Source of the DNA: Eutreptiella sp. 'Long Island Sound 2002'
Taxonomy: Eukaryota > Euglenozoa > Euglenophyceae > Eutreptiales > Eutreptiaceae
NCBI GenBank assembly: GCA_964036045.1
Contig: OZ038380.1
Span: 123,708,899-123,772,898 of the forward strand
Length of the DNA stretch: 64,000 nt
Reading direction: 5' to 3'
Shown here piece by piece: positions 38,288 to 50,700 of the stretch; positions within the stretch are counted from its first letter, which is position 1; every line of letters begins with the position of its first letter. The notes beneath the pieces were generated by a model. It saw only the letters and a list, made by a program, of their open reading frames with translations. It searched no databases and was not told the DNA's origin. Position numbers and translations under genes: made by a program.

Positions 38288-40405
38288 CGCAGCAGCACAT
38301 TGCACGGCTGCGCAGCCCTGCGCTTCGGCCCTGTTCCGTCCAACGCTACCCCCCAGCCCAGCTCCAAGTTGCACCCATGTACAGCCACATGCTGCGTCCC
38401 TGCACAGTCCCACGCTGCGCCCCAACGCAGCCACATGCCGTGCCCCTTCGCAGCACCACACTGCGTCCCTTGCGCTGCGCCACGTGCGCCCATCGCAACC
38501 CCAAGCTGCACCCTAGCACGGCTCCTTGCTGCGCCCCTACGCAGCCGCATGCCGCGCCCCTCCGCAGCCGCATGCCGCCCCCCTACGCAGCCGCATGCCG
38601 CCCCCCTACGCGGCCCCGCACTACATCGACACTCAGCCGCATGCTGCGGCCCTGTGCGGTCCCACATTGCGCCCCTGCGCAACCTCACATTGCGCCCCTG
38701 CGCAACCTCATGTTGCGCCCCTTGCGCAGCCGCATGCTGTGCCCCTACGCAGTCCCACGCTGCGCCTCAGCCCATTTGCATGCGACGGTCCAGCGCAGCC
38801 ACATGCGGCACCCCTCCGCTGCTCCGTGGTGCGCCCCTTGCGCAATTCCACGCTGCGCCGTGCGCTGCCCCACGCAGCGCACCGGCGGACCCCCACGCTG
38901 GGCCCCAGGGCAGCCGCATGCTTCGCTCTAGCGCAGCCGCATGCTTCGCTCCAGCGCGGCTACATGCCGCGCGCCTACGCGGCCACACGCTGCGCCCCTT
39001 GCGCAGCCCCACGCTCCGCCCATGCACAGCCCCTCGCCGCGTCATGCACAGTCCCACGCTGCGCCCCTTGCGCCGCCGCTTCGCCCTAGCCCAGCTCCAA
39101 GCTGCGCCCCTTTGCGGCCGCATGCCGCGCATCTGCACGGCGTCAGACTGGCCCCTGCTCGGTGCCATGCTGCGCCCCAGCGCGGCCCCACGCTGCGCCC
39201 ATGCGCAGCCGCATGCTCCGCCCAAGCGTAGCCCTACGCGTTGCCCCGGCTCAGTCGGACGCAGCGCCCCTTGTCCAACCGCTGCGCCCCTGCGCAGCCT
39301 CACGGTGCACCTCAGTGCAGCCGCACGCTGCACGGCTGCACAGCCCTACGCTTCGCCCCTGCTCGGTTCCACGATGCTCCCCAGCCAAGCTCCAGGTTGG
39401 GCCCATGCACAGCCCCCTGCCGCGTCCTGCACAGTCCCGCGCTGCGCCCCTTGCGGCGCCGCTTCGCCCTAGCGCGTCTGCAGGCTGCACCCCTTTGCGG
39501 CTCCATGCCACGCCGCCGCACGGTGCCACACTTCGCCGCTGCTCGGTCCCGCGCCCCGTCGCGGCCCGACGTTGCGCCCATGCGCAGCCACATGCTGCGG
39601 CCCAAACTGGCCCTGCGCGTTGCCCCGGCTCAGTCCCACGCAGCGCCCCTTGCCCAACTACCGCGCTTGTGCGCAGTCTCACGCTACACCCCAGCGCGGC
39701 CGCACACTTCACGGCTGCGAAGCCCTACGCTTCGCCCGTGCTGGGTTCCACGCTGCCCCCTAGCCCAGCTTCAGGTGGCGCCCATGCGCAGCCACACACT
39801 GCGCCCCTGCGCGGCCCTACGCTACGCCCGTTGCGCACCCGCATGCCACGCCCCCGCACAATCCCACGCTGCGCCCCAGCGCAGCCACATGCCGCGCCCC
39901 TTCGTGGCACCACGCTTTGTCCCTTGCGGTGCTTCACGTACGCCAAGCGCATCGCCACGCTACGCCCCAGCACGGCACGTTGCTGCGCCCCTACGAGGCC
40001 GCATGCCGCTCCCCTGCGCGGCCCCGCACTACGTGCATACTTAGCCGCATGCTGCGCCCTTGCGCGGTCAGACACTGCCCCCCTACGCACTCCCCACGTT
40101 GCGCCCCTTGGGCGGCCGCATGCTATGCCCCTACGCAGTCCCACGCTGCGCCGCAGCCCAATTGCATGCGGCGCTCCAGCACGGCCGCATGCCGCGCCCC
40201 AGCGTGGCCCCATGCTCCGCCCCTTGTGCAACTCCACGCTGCACCGTGCGCCGCCCCACGCAGCGCACCGCCGGAGTCCCACGTTGCGCCCCAGCGCAGC
40301 CGCATGCCTCGCTGCATCGCAATTGCATACCGCAACCTTGCGGGGCCGCACGCCGTGCCGCTTGCATAGCCCCACGCTCCGCCCATGCACAGCCCCCCGC
40401 TGTGT
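38288..40405 (-). repeat. 23-bp GC-rich satellite, C-rich on + strand
   Basis: Degenerate tandem units. On the - strand the consensus is GGGGCGCAGC followed by GTGGGGCTGCGCA. Long open frames (Ala/Pro/Arg/Cys repeats) arise because no frame contains stops; they are not supported as genes. It is the same family as 57790-64000 but inverted and more diverged. It sits between unit D and unit E. Confidence 0.85.
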
Positions 40406-40454
40406 TGCGGTTAATAATATTTATTGTTATAAGTACACATTATAGTACATATTA

Positions 40455-41598
40455 CTACACCCCTGTCCCCTTAAATCTACCTAACAAGCAAGCAAGCATG
40501 CAAGCAACAAGCAACGACAAGCACTTCTCCTTTCCGATTTGGCCATTACTCCGCCTCATCGCTCCGGGCTCTCCCCTACTCTCGCCATCCTAGAGCCTAG
40601 GTGGTGCCCTTGTCAAATCCAAGTTTCCAGCCAAAAACGCAACAGTGGCGCCCCGGGGCGGGGGCGCCAAGTCGGGAGGTGCCCTCCCAAAACTGCGCAT
40701 TTCGTGCCCGAAAACAGCCTTTTTTGGCCCAAAACAGCCCTAGAACCCAGTCAAAACACTCAAACGAAGGGAAACGGTTCGTGCACTCCGCGTGCGCCTC
40801 GATTGCCCCGTGACAAAGACCCCATTCTTGCCCCTTAACTCCACGATATGTCCGATACACGGCCCAAAAATGGCCAAAAATGGCCTGGATGTGGGCTGTT
40901 TGTGTTAAATAGGCCCGAAGCCAAGAACAGGTGGTACCTCGGGCTACGTGGCTCAAAACCGAAATCCGAGGGCACCTATTCCACCTGGATCCCCCCAACT
41001 TTTTGTGGTTTCCAATCCTGAGATTTACCCAACGAGACGCCTAGACCTAGGTTAGTCACTCGGTGCAGCCGGAGGGCAGCCCAGCCCATGCAACGTTGAG
41101 GATAACGGTTGGTCCACCGGGGTCCCCGGGGCGGAAAAAAATTTTTTTCCAAATTTGTTCCTAGACCACTTGGGATGCTCAAACAAGTGTTTTTAGACCA
41201 TTTTGAGCTTTTGGTGACGCGGTTTGGCCCATGAAAAATCCCAAAATGCCTTGAAAGGTGGCCTCTTGGGGAGCAAAATTGGGTGAAAAAACGGGTCAAA
41301 ACTCGTTTTTCCAAAGGTGATCCCGGACCCTTGGGGGTGCACAAACAATTGAAATCAGCCTATTTCTAGCCCGTTTTGACCGAGTGTAGCCTCTTCCGCC
41401 ATATGTATGCACCAAGTTGTGCCCTTCGCACGTACCTTAGAGCCGTATGGTGGACAAACAAATGTTTTTAGCCCATTTTGAGCCCAATTTAACCCAATTT
41501 AGCCCCTTGTGCCACATGTATGCACCAAGTTGTACCCTTCGCGCGTACCTTAGAGCCGTATGGTGGAGCCACCTAGAGTTGGGGAGATGGGTGTAGAT
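40455..41598 (+). repeat. alternating repeat family, unit E
   Basis: Begins CTACACCCCTGTCCCCTTAA and ends GTTGGGGAGATGGGTGTAGA. A 120-bp segment near the tail is duplicated (two copies of GTATGCACCAAGTTGT at 41405 and 41519). Confidence 0.85.
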
Positions 41599-41611
41599 AA
41601 GATATAAGATA

Positions 41612-41887
<276 letters not shown>

Positions 41888-41897
41888 ATCCTCCAAT

Positions 41898-42010
41898 CTA
41901 CACCCCTCTCCCAACTCTAGGTGGCTCCACCACACGGCTCTAAGGTACGTACGAGGGGCACAAAGTGGTGCATACATGTGGTTGAAGGGGCTAAACTCGG
42001 TCAAAACGGG
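41898..42010 (-). repeat. alternating repeat family, unit F, truncated
   Basis: Tail end only (CTACACCCCTCTCCCAACTC to AACTCGGTCAAAACGGGCT). It is replaced at ~42011 by the 5' end of LINE copy 2. Confidence 0.75.
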
Positions 42011-44589
42011 CTTGGCGTCGCGAGCAGGCCGGGCGGCCCCTCACACCCCAGGCGCTGGGGTCCCATGCGCTCGTGGTGGCGTTGCACCCCGAGGGTGCAG
42101 AGGTCGTGTTCGACGCGGACCGCCTGCTGCTGACCGGGGATGGGGCGGTCCTCGTCCCCACCACCAGTAGCTACCGCCTTGAGAGCCGCGGCGGTGACCT
42201 CAAGCTGCTGGTGGTGGTGGGCACGCGCCTCGACGGGAGCGCCGCCCCCCAGGGGTCCGAACACGCGATCCCGCTGGGGGGCGACGGGGAAGCAGGCCGT
42301 GGCGGTGACGGGGTGGGGCAAGAGCAACCCACGGGGGAGGAGCAGCAGCAGGATCAGCCGGAGGTGGCCGGGGAGGAGGTGGACGTGCAGGCCATTGTGG
42401 CGGCGGCCCTGGCGAGGATCACGGGTGCTGCGGGCCCGCCGCCGACGACGGAGGCACTGGAGGAGGAGGACCAACGCAGGAGGGGTGAGGATGCGCAAGT
42501 CGCCATGGAGCAGGACGAGGAGCCGGAGTTCAAGGGTGAAGAGGCGCAGGGTGCCGGGGAGCAGGACGAGGAGCTGGTGATCGTGGGGGCAAAGGAGGCG
42601 CGTGAGGTGAGTCCCCGGGAGCCGGGGGTGGCGGATAAGGCTGGGCCGAAGACGGGGGAGGTGGAAACCTGCAGGCACTGGGCCAAGGGGTGGTGCATGC
42701 GGGCAGATGCCTGCCGGTTCGCCCACCCCCAGCCGCCGGTGCCGCGGGGAGTACCCCAGGAGTTGCTCCTGATCCTCCCGTGTGGGGGCTCTCAGCCTGG
42801 ACCGCAGCCAGGGCCACGGCCGGGGCCACGGAACGTTGCTGCAGGAGGCGGTGGTAAAGGCGCAAGGGGGAGGGCTCCCGGCGGTGGGGTATGCGGTGGA
42901 GAGTGGGGGCCGGACCGAGTGGGCGGTGGCGTTGCCATGTGGCATGGCGGCCCTGCTCACTCCGTTCCCGGTGGTCCCGTGGAGGGACATGGTCACCGTC
43001 CAGGAGGCCAACCTGGGATGGGTGTGCACGTGGCACACACACCCCGCCGGCATGGACCCTCGCGAGTGGCAGGCTAAGGCGGTCGTGACGTACCTGTCCT
43101 GGTTGTTGCCGGCAGCGCCGGGTGCGTGGGCGCAGTGGTGGGACAGGGCGCTCAGCTGGGCGGGGATGGCAGTGCTGTGGCGGCCTGCCCTGACCTCCCG
43201 CGCGAGCCCGTCTCAGTCCAGCCGTGGACTGTCTCCCTGCATCTCCCCACGGTGGCGGCTCGTCTTGCGGCCACAGACCCGGAGGTCTCGTTGCTGGGAG
43301 ACCGAGAGGGGCCAGGGCTTCGCCTAGGTCAGGGGCTGGAAGTTCGCACCCCCCGCCTCCCCAGCCCTGTGGACGGGGACATCCTGGGGGGACTTCAGTT
43401 CACGCGGGCTAGCGGGGCTGATGTGTGGCCCGCTGTCCATCGCCAGCTCCCAGACGCGTGGCCCCAGGTGTACCGGCCCCCTGGTCACGAGCGTCTGGTG
43501 GGAGTGGAATGGCGCGTGTGGGCCGCCAACGGCCCGTGCCCACCGGTGGTGGTCCTGCCCAGGAGAACCAACCACCCCAGCTGGGAGACCGTGGCGGTCT
43601 TGTGGGGATGGGTGGCGGTCCGTGGGGCCGATGGCCACGTCTTCACTGCCCCAAGGGGCACGGTGATCGAGACCGACGGGGGGACGGCGTTGCAGTTCAC
43701 GGCAGAGCCCCTGACCACGCATGCTGTGGTGGCCGTCCTCCAGTGGGGTGCCAACAAGCCACAGCCCTGGCGCGATCAGGTCGCAATGGCTGTCTGGCGG
43801 GACCTGCCGGTCCTTAAGGCCGCCGTCTGGTCAGGAGGGGCGGGGCGGCATCTCCCGGGCGCACTCCCCTGGCTGTGGGGCTGCGGAGACGCCTCTCCCC
43901 CGCCAGCTGAGTTGCGGGGCGCCCTGGAGCGCGTGTACTCCAGGCCCAGGCACCACTTCCTCGTGGCCGCGGACCATGGGGTGGAGCTCAGCGACGACGT
44001 GGTCGCGCTGGCAGCCGACGTGGTGCAGTGCCTGGCCCCCCACGCCATGATGCTCCCGAGGGAGGGGTGGGAAGGCCAGCGGCACGACCAAACCCCGGCT
44101 GCCCTCCTCATTGCGAGGTACGTCGAGCTGGGGGGCTCAGAGGCGGTGTACCTCGACCGGTTGGAGACGCCGGACATGCGGCACTGGACGGCCCACCACC
44201 TCGTGGCCCCTGACATGCGGTTGGCCGTGGACCCGCTGGGCCGGCCTGTGGTGTCGGGGGCTCCGCCCCAATGGCCGCACACGTGGGACATGGCGGTCCG
44301 GACGATGCGCATGGCACCCAGGGGCCAGAGGGCGGGATGGCCGGGTGCGGAGCGTCTGCTGGCGGAGGCCCGGGCGGCACAGGTGCAGCAGCCGGCCGGC
44401 AACACCAAGGACTGTGGCGTGTGCGCCCTCATGTCCGCCGTCGGTACCCTCCTCAGGGTGCCGAGGCCGGGCAACCTCCTATCCGCGCTGGACAGGCGGT
44501 GGGTGGCGGCGGTGGTCCTCAATAGGGACATGGGGCCCATCGCGCGTCTGCCGTCCCTGGGGGAGCTGCCTGTAGCGGTGTTGGAGGCC

Positions 44590-45905
44590 CTGCCGGCGCC
44601 CCGCACGCCCTTGGACCTGGCGAACGTCCCGCACAACGTGGGGCTGCCCGGGGCGCGCATGCAACATGCCCTGCTGTGTATGGCGGCGGCGGCGGACGGG
44701 GGGATGTCCATGCTGGCGACGGTGTCCCTGCAGCACGTGCAGGACGCGATGCAGCAGCAGCGGATGCATGCCCCCCAGCCGTGGGAAGAGAGAGCCAAGC
44801 GGTGGCTGAGGGTGGAGAGCGTGCCTTCCACCCATGCGGTGGGCATGGCGGATATGGGGCGGCTGGTGGTGTTGGAGGGGGCGGAGTATTGGGCCTGTGT
44901 TCGGGTGGAAACAGGGGGACTGGAGTGGGTCGTGGTCACCGCGAGCCGGCTCAGGAGGCAACAGTCCAGGGGCCCGGCCTGCTACCGGGTGTTCCAGGAG
45001 TGCCTCAGTGGGCTGGGGCCGGTGCGCAGGGCGCACAGGTGCACGGCCGAGGACATCCCGCGAGCGCCGGCGGTCTTCGTGGAGGTCACGCGGCCGCCGG
45101 TGATCCAGGGGCAGGACGTCTGGCCCGTAGCCCCGAGCAACATGTGGCAGGCTGAGCATGCAGCTGGCATATGCAGGGCGCTGCAGGGTCACGCGGCGGC
45201 CCTCCCCAGGGCCCCGGCGGCGCAGTCCTCCAGCAACAGGCCGGCAGCCTCGCTAGCACTGCTGCATAGCGCGTCGCGGGCGTGGTACTGGGTTTTGGCG
45301 GCGTTGGAGCCCCACTCCTCGGCGCTGCGCCTGTACGATCGCGGGCAGGGCACGGTGCTCACGGTCCGCCCCGTCGACCTGGAGGCCCTGCACCTTAGCG
45401 CACTGAGTGGCGACGGGGGCGACGCGCTGTACCTCCAAGGGACCGTGGCAGGCGCGGCCGCGACACGCTTCCGCCGGCAGAGCGGAGGAGATGCCCTCCG
45501 CCTGGTCATGGCGGAGAACATGGGGCCGTGGCTCCGGGCGTTCTCCACGTCCAGGTGGAAGGTCGAGGGCGACCGGGAGAAGTTCGCGGACGCGTGGCGC
45601 CGCTGGGTGGAGGAGCAGTTTCCCGTGGGGGGAATGCGACACCTGCCGCAACCACCAAGCGTGCCACCAGTACGGCCTGCGGCACCCCCGGCCGCGGCGG
45701 CGAGGCAGGCCCCGAAAGCGGCGCCCAAGCCGCCGCCCAAGAGGGGCCAGCCGCCTCAGTATGGCGGCTATGCCAACATTCGGTACGTGCTGCAGCACTT
45801 CGGTGGTGACTTGGCCACGGATCAGCTTGGGACAAAGACGATCAATGTATGCCCCTCGTCTCGGCCGGAGGGGGCTGGTCACTGCACTTGGAAAGCTGGC
45901 AAGCA
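44590..45905 (+). repeat. 1,316-bp tandem duplication, first copy
   Basis: Nearly identical to the next 1,316 bases; I count about six substitutions by eye. All three breakpoints (44590, 45906, 47222) carry CTGCCGGC. The length is not a multiple of three, so the frame shifts at the junction. Confidence 0.92.
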
Positions 45906-47221
45906 CTGCCGGCGCCCCGCACGCCCTTGGACCTGGCGAACGTCCCGCACAACGTGGGGCTGCCCGGGGCGCGCATGCAACATGCCCTGCTGTGTATGGC
46001 GGCGGCGGCGGACGGGGGGATGTCCATGCTGGCGACGGTGTCCCTGCAGCACGTGCAGGACGCGATGCAGCAGTAGCGGATGCATGCCCCCCAGCCGTGG
46101 GAAGAGAGAGCCAAGCGGTGGCTGAGGGTGGAGAGCGTGCCTTCCACCCATGCGGTGGGCATGGCGGATATGGGGCGGCTGGTGGTGCTGGAGGGGGCGG
46201 AGTATTGGGCCTGTGTTCGGGTGGAAACAGGGGGACTGGAGTGGGTCGTGGTCACCGCGAGCCGGCTCAGGAGGCAACAGTCCAGGGGCCCGGCCTGCTA
46301 CCGGGTGTTCCAGGAGTGCCTCAGTGGGCTGGGGCCGGTGCGCAGGGCGCACAGGTGCACGGCCGAGGACATCCCGCCAGCGCCGGCGGTCTTCGTGGAG
46401 GTCACGCGGCCGCCGGTGATCCAGGGGCAGGACGTCTGGCCCGTAGCCCCGAGCAACATGTGGCAGGCTGAGCATGCAGCTGGCATATGCAGGGCGCTGC
46501 AGGGTCACGCGGCGGCCCTCCCCAGGGCCCCGGCGGCGCAGTCCTCCAGCAACAGGCCGGCAGCCTCGCTAGCACTGCTGCATAGCGCGTCGCGGGCGTG
46601 GTACTGGGTTGTGGCGGCGTTGGAGCCCCACTCCTCGGCGCTGCGCCTGTACGATCGCGGGCAGGGCACGGTGCTCACGGTCCGCCCCGTCGACCTGGAG
46701 GCCCTGCACCTTAGCGCACTGAGTGGCGACGGGGGCGACGCGCTGTACCTCCAAGGGACCGTGGCAGGCGCGGCCGCGACACGCTTCCGCCGGCAGAGCG
46801 GAGGAGATGCCCTCCGCCTGGTCATGGCGGAGAACATGGGGCCGTGGCTCCGGGCGTTCTCCACGTCCAGGTGGAAGGTCGAGGGCGACCGGGAGAAGTT
46901 CGCCGACGCGTGGCGCCGCTGGGTGGAGGAGCAGTTTCCCGTGGGGGGAATGCGACACCTGCCGCAACCACCAAGCGTGCCACCAGTACGGCCTGCGGCA
47001 CCCCCGGCCGCGGCGGCGAGGCAGGCCCCGAAAGCGGCGCCCAAGCCGCCGCCCAAGAGGGGCCAGCCGCCTCAGTATGGCGGCTATGCCAACATTCGGT
47101 ACGTGCTGCAGCACTTCGGTGGTGACTTGGCCACGGATCAGCTTGGGACAAAGACGATCAATGTATGCCCCTCGTCTCGGCTGGAGGGGGCTGGTCACTG
47201 CACTTGGAAAGCTGGCAAGCA
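45906..47221 (+). repeat. 1,316-bp tandem duplication, second copy
   Basis: Second copy. It carries the TAG at 46074-46076 where the first has CAG (44758-44760), and it continues into the original downstream sequence at 47222. Confidence 0.92.
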
Positions 47222-47723
47222 CTGCCGGCCCACCCACCTCCACCCCAAGGACCTGCTGGACCACATCCAGCGGGACCATGCGACTGATCCGGCGCAACGG
47301 GACCAGGCGTTGGCCATGCTGACTGGCGTTATGCCGGGGGGCCAGGCGGGGCCTTTCGCGTCGGCCCAGGCGGGGTCCAGAGCGCTCACGCTGCCCACGG
47401 GTGCCCGCCCTGCGGCGGGGCGTGGGGCGTCGCCGTCGGCGGCACGATCTGGAGTGCTTGGGTCTGCAGCACGGCGTGGGGCAGTGTCTTCTACGGGGAG
47501 TACAGCGGCAAGTACATCCAGCGGACAGGCAGAGGGGGAACCCGCCACATCTGCCGGGTCTCAGCAGGCGACGACCGCCTCGGGCGGAGGCCCACGGGGT
47601 CAGGGGCCACCTCGCCAGCCGCCCGCGCCGGGTGCGGGTGGTCCCCCTGAACCTGCTGGTGGCCCCTCTCCGTCCAGTGATCCGGATCCGGCGGGGGGCC
47701 CCGGTCCACACGTGCAGCCATGA

Positions 47724-50700
47724 AGGGGCCCAGCCTCCGACACCCGAGCGGCGGTGTCCTGGAACGTACAGGGCTCGATGCGGGGGGACGGTGTACCAGT
47801 GGCCCCAGGTATGCTCGACGGTGAAGCGGTGGCGGCGGGTATCATGAAGGCCGAGGGTGCCATCCTGGGCCTATTCCAGGAGACTGGCCTGCAGGACCCT
47901 CAAGGTGTGGTGCACTCCGAGAACCAGTGGCGTCACCATGGGTATCATACATACCCAGGGGTGGATGCCCAGGCGGCGTCGGCGGCGGCGGTGCGCGGCG
48001 GGCTCTTGATTGCCCTTCGGGCGGACGTGTTCGCCGCGGAGGAAGTTCGAGACATCGTGGACATCGTGCCGGGCAAGGCCATGGCCCTAGATGTGGTGAC
48101 CGCAGGTGGCACCCTCACGGTCATCAACGTCCACGGCCCGGGTAGCGGCGGCGACTCCTGGGCGTCTAAGGCGTCCTTCTGGGCTGACGTGGCCATGTAC
48201 GCGGCGGCCAAGAGCGCGGGTGGCACCAGGGCCGTGCTCCTCGGAGGGGACTTCAACGTATGGCTGGAGTCCCCGTGGCACCCTACCACGAGGAGGTTCC
48301 AAGCCCTGTGGGAACAGTGTGGTTTCCACAGGGCAGGCCCGGAACGGGAGGAGGAAAGGAGGCCCACGAGGGCAGGGCACCGAATGGACTCCTTCCTTCT
48401 AAACTCGCCTCTGGTCCCGTGGGCGGCGCGTGAGCGCCCTCACGTAGCGCCGGGGCGGTCTCCTGCGTCACTGGGGTCGGATCATGGCCCTGTGGTCCTG
48501 GACATCCCGCTGGCGGTGGCCGGCAAGGAGAGGGTCACCAGGATGGCCTACTCGCACGCCCAGGGCAGGCTGCACGCCTTACGCCCGGACTCCCCGGGGG
48601 TTCGTGAGGCGGCGGCGGCAATACTGCAGAAGGCCTTCGGGGATCAGCGGCTACAGGCGTGGCTCTCGTCGGACCAGGACACTGCCACCATGGGCACGTC
48701 GGAGGTGCAAGCGGTCTTTGACCTGCTCTACGCCTTCCGTGATGACGTGTCCAGGGTCACGGGAGTGCGCATGCCTTCCGGCGTGGACCCGCAGTACCCA
48801 TACGGGCAGGCGGAAACGGAGGCGTCGCTGGACCAGGTCCTCTCGGATCAGCAGGCCCTGGCCTGGCGTGCCCATCAGCTGTGGCAACGGGACGCGGCGG
48901 CGGCCGGACTCCACTCCCAGGAAGTGACTGCCCTGCTACAGCACCTCCGGCGAGTGGACCCCGACCTGTCCCCCGCCTCGGTAGAGGACCTGCGTGCCGC
49001 ATTGGACCAACAGCTCCACCAGCTGGAGACACGCGTGGAGGAGCTGCGGGATGTCCTCAGGAGCAACAGGCGCCGGTCCATCAAGGACTACTGGCGGGGC
49101 AGGGTACCGGATCTGCAGCTCCGGTGGACGGCGATACGGGGGGCCATCAACGTGGTGAAATATGCCCCGTCAGGCCTATGGTCCGTACGAGTCCGCGAGT
49201 CGGAGAAGGTGCTCTCGGAGGCCTCGGACGTCATTGGCGAGGTCCAGAGGTATTGGGAGGCGCTGTACGCCAAGCGGCCAGTGAACCTGCCGGCCTTCGA
49301 GCGGCTGGTCCGGGCCCACATTCCCAAAGGGGTGCCGGAGGAATGGAGGTCGGTACAAGACTACACCATGCAGGACCTTAAAGACGCCGTGAGGCAGGCC
49401 GTGGCGGACGACAAAGCTCCGGGGTCCAACCGGGTCACGGCTGCCCTCATAGCAGAGCTGCCTGAACCGGTGCAGGGGCTCCTAGTGCATGCGTACAGGG
49501 CAATCCTGCGGGGTGCGGACGTCCCGGAGTCCTGGCACCAGGCCATTATCTGGCTGATGCCCAAGGGCACAGCCACGGGCAACCTGGACGAGTACACGCC
49601 GATAGCGCTGGGGCAGCAAGACATGCGAATGCTCATGACTCCCCTCATGCGGAGGTTCATAGCTGTTCTGGCACGCAAGGGACTGGCCGCGGACTGGCAG
49701 TTCGGAGCCATGCCGGGCTCCACGGCGGCTGCCCCGGTGTTCCTGGCCTAGCGCAGGCTGCAGCGTGGGTTGGAGGAAAACCACGTCCTGGCCTTCGATG
49801 TGTCGAAGGCTTTTGACACAGCGCCGCACGGAGCGCTGGCGCTCCTCCTGCGCCACATGGGTGTCCCGGAGGAGCTCATCAGGCTCTTCCACACCCTCAG
49901 CTGCGGGTCTCTGGTGCGCATCGTCACCGCGCACGGCCCGACGCCGAGCATACGGCTCCACACGGGCGTGCGGCAGGGCAGCGCGGAGAGCGCTGTGCTC
50001 TACCTCCTCCTTTTGGAGCCTCTCCTGCGGAGCCTCGCCTGTAAGGCGCGGGGAGATGCTCGCCATGCGGTGCCACCCCTGGTACAGGCGTACTGTGATG
50101 ACCTCCTGTTGATAGCGCACTCCCTGCCGCAATTCCTGGAGTATGCGGCGGCGATAGCGCGGTATCTCACTGACATGGGCATGTCCCTCAAAGTGGGCAA
50201 ATGCGCCTATGCCAATACTGCTCGCATCCATTCGATTATGGTATGCCTGAACCCGGGGGACACGGCGGCCCCATGGGTATGCTTACGTGCCAAGGGCACG
50301 GTACCATACTTGGGCCTGCGCCTCGATCCCAGGGGGATGGCGATCATGAAGGAGAAACATGTACTCCGGTGTGAAGCCCTGCTGGGCTGGTGCAAGAACA
50401 CGCCGGGGCCGGCGTCGGTGCCTCATGAGGTGATGGCGGCTGTGGTTGGGGGCATCGTGCGGTACGCGGCGCCCTACCTGTCCGACACGGCGGAGGCGGT
50501 AATCAAGCTGAATACTGCCATCAAGGCTGCGGCCCTGCAGTTCGAGAAGCTGCCCAAGGACCTGTCCAACGTGGCGGTGCGGTCAGGTCATGGGCTACGG
50601 TTGGCGGATGTCCAGGTTATATGCCGCGACTCCGTCGTGGCGACCATGGCTCAGCTCACCCACCACAGGTCGATGACAGTCCGTGATGAGCTGCGGGCCA

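Larger units (their letters stand above)
42073..47723 (+). pseudogene. LINE copy 2 ORF1 region: CCCH finger, Ulp1-like peptidase, finger
   Basis: The frame changes near 42800 and 43190, each by one base. A Glu-rich N-terminus is followed by CRHWAKGWCMRADACRFAH at about 42669-42725 (C-x7-C-x5-C-x3-H). About 500 codons later comes a C48/Ulp1-like signature: His 44182 in RHWTAHHL, Asp 44230 in AVDPLG, Asn in GNTKDCGVC with Cys 44413. Spacings of 16 and 61 residues fit that family. After the duplication, the last ~250 codons include a Cys/His cluster (GHCTWKAGKHC and HLHPKDLLDHIQRDH) and a Gly/Pro/Ser-rich tail. TAG at 46074 replaces the CAG of the first duplicate. The region ends at TGA 47721-47723. 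Confidence 0.75.

Noticed and set aside
38288-40405. CRISPR-like direct repeats
   Set aside because: Units are contiguous and degenerate with no unique spacers, and the context is eukaryotic.
38207-40445. Long + strand frames rich in Arg/Pro/Cys/Ala
   Set aside because: Same satellite in reverse orientation; coding potential is compositional.
46074-49751. Nuclear genetic code with TAG/TAA as Gln
   Set aside because: LINE frames use CAG freely with no other internal TAG, several genes end in TAG or TAA, and the close copies carry CAG at the same positions, so point mutation is simpler.
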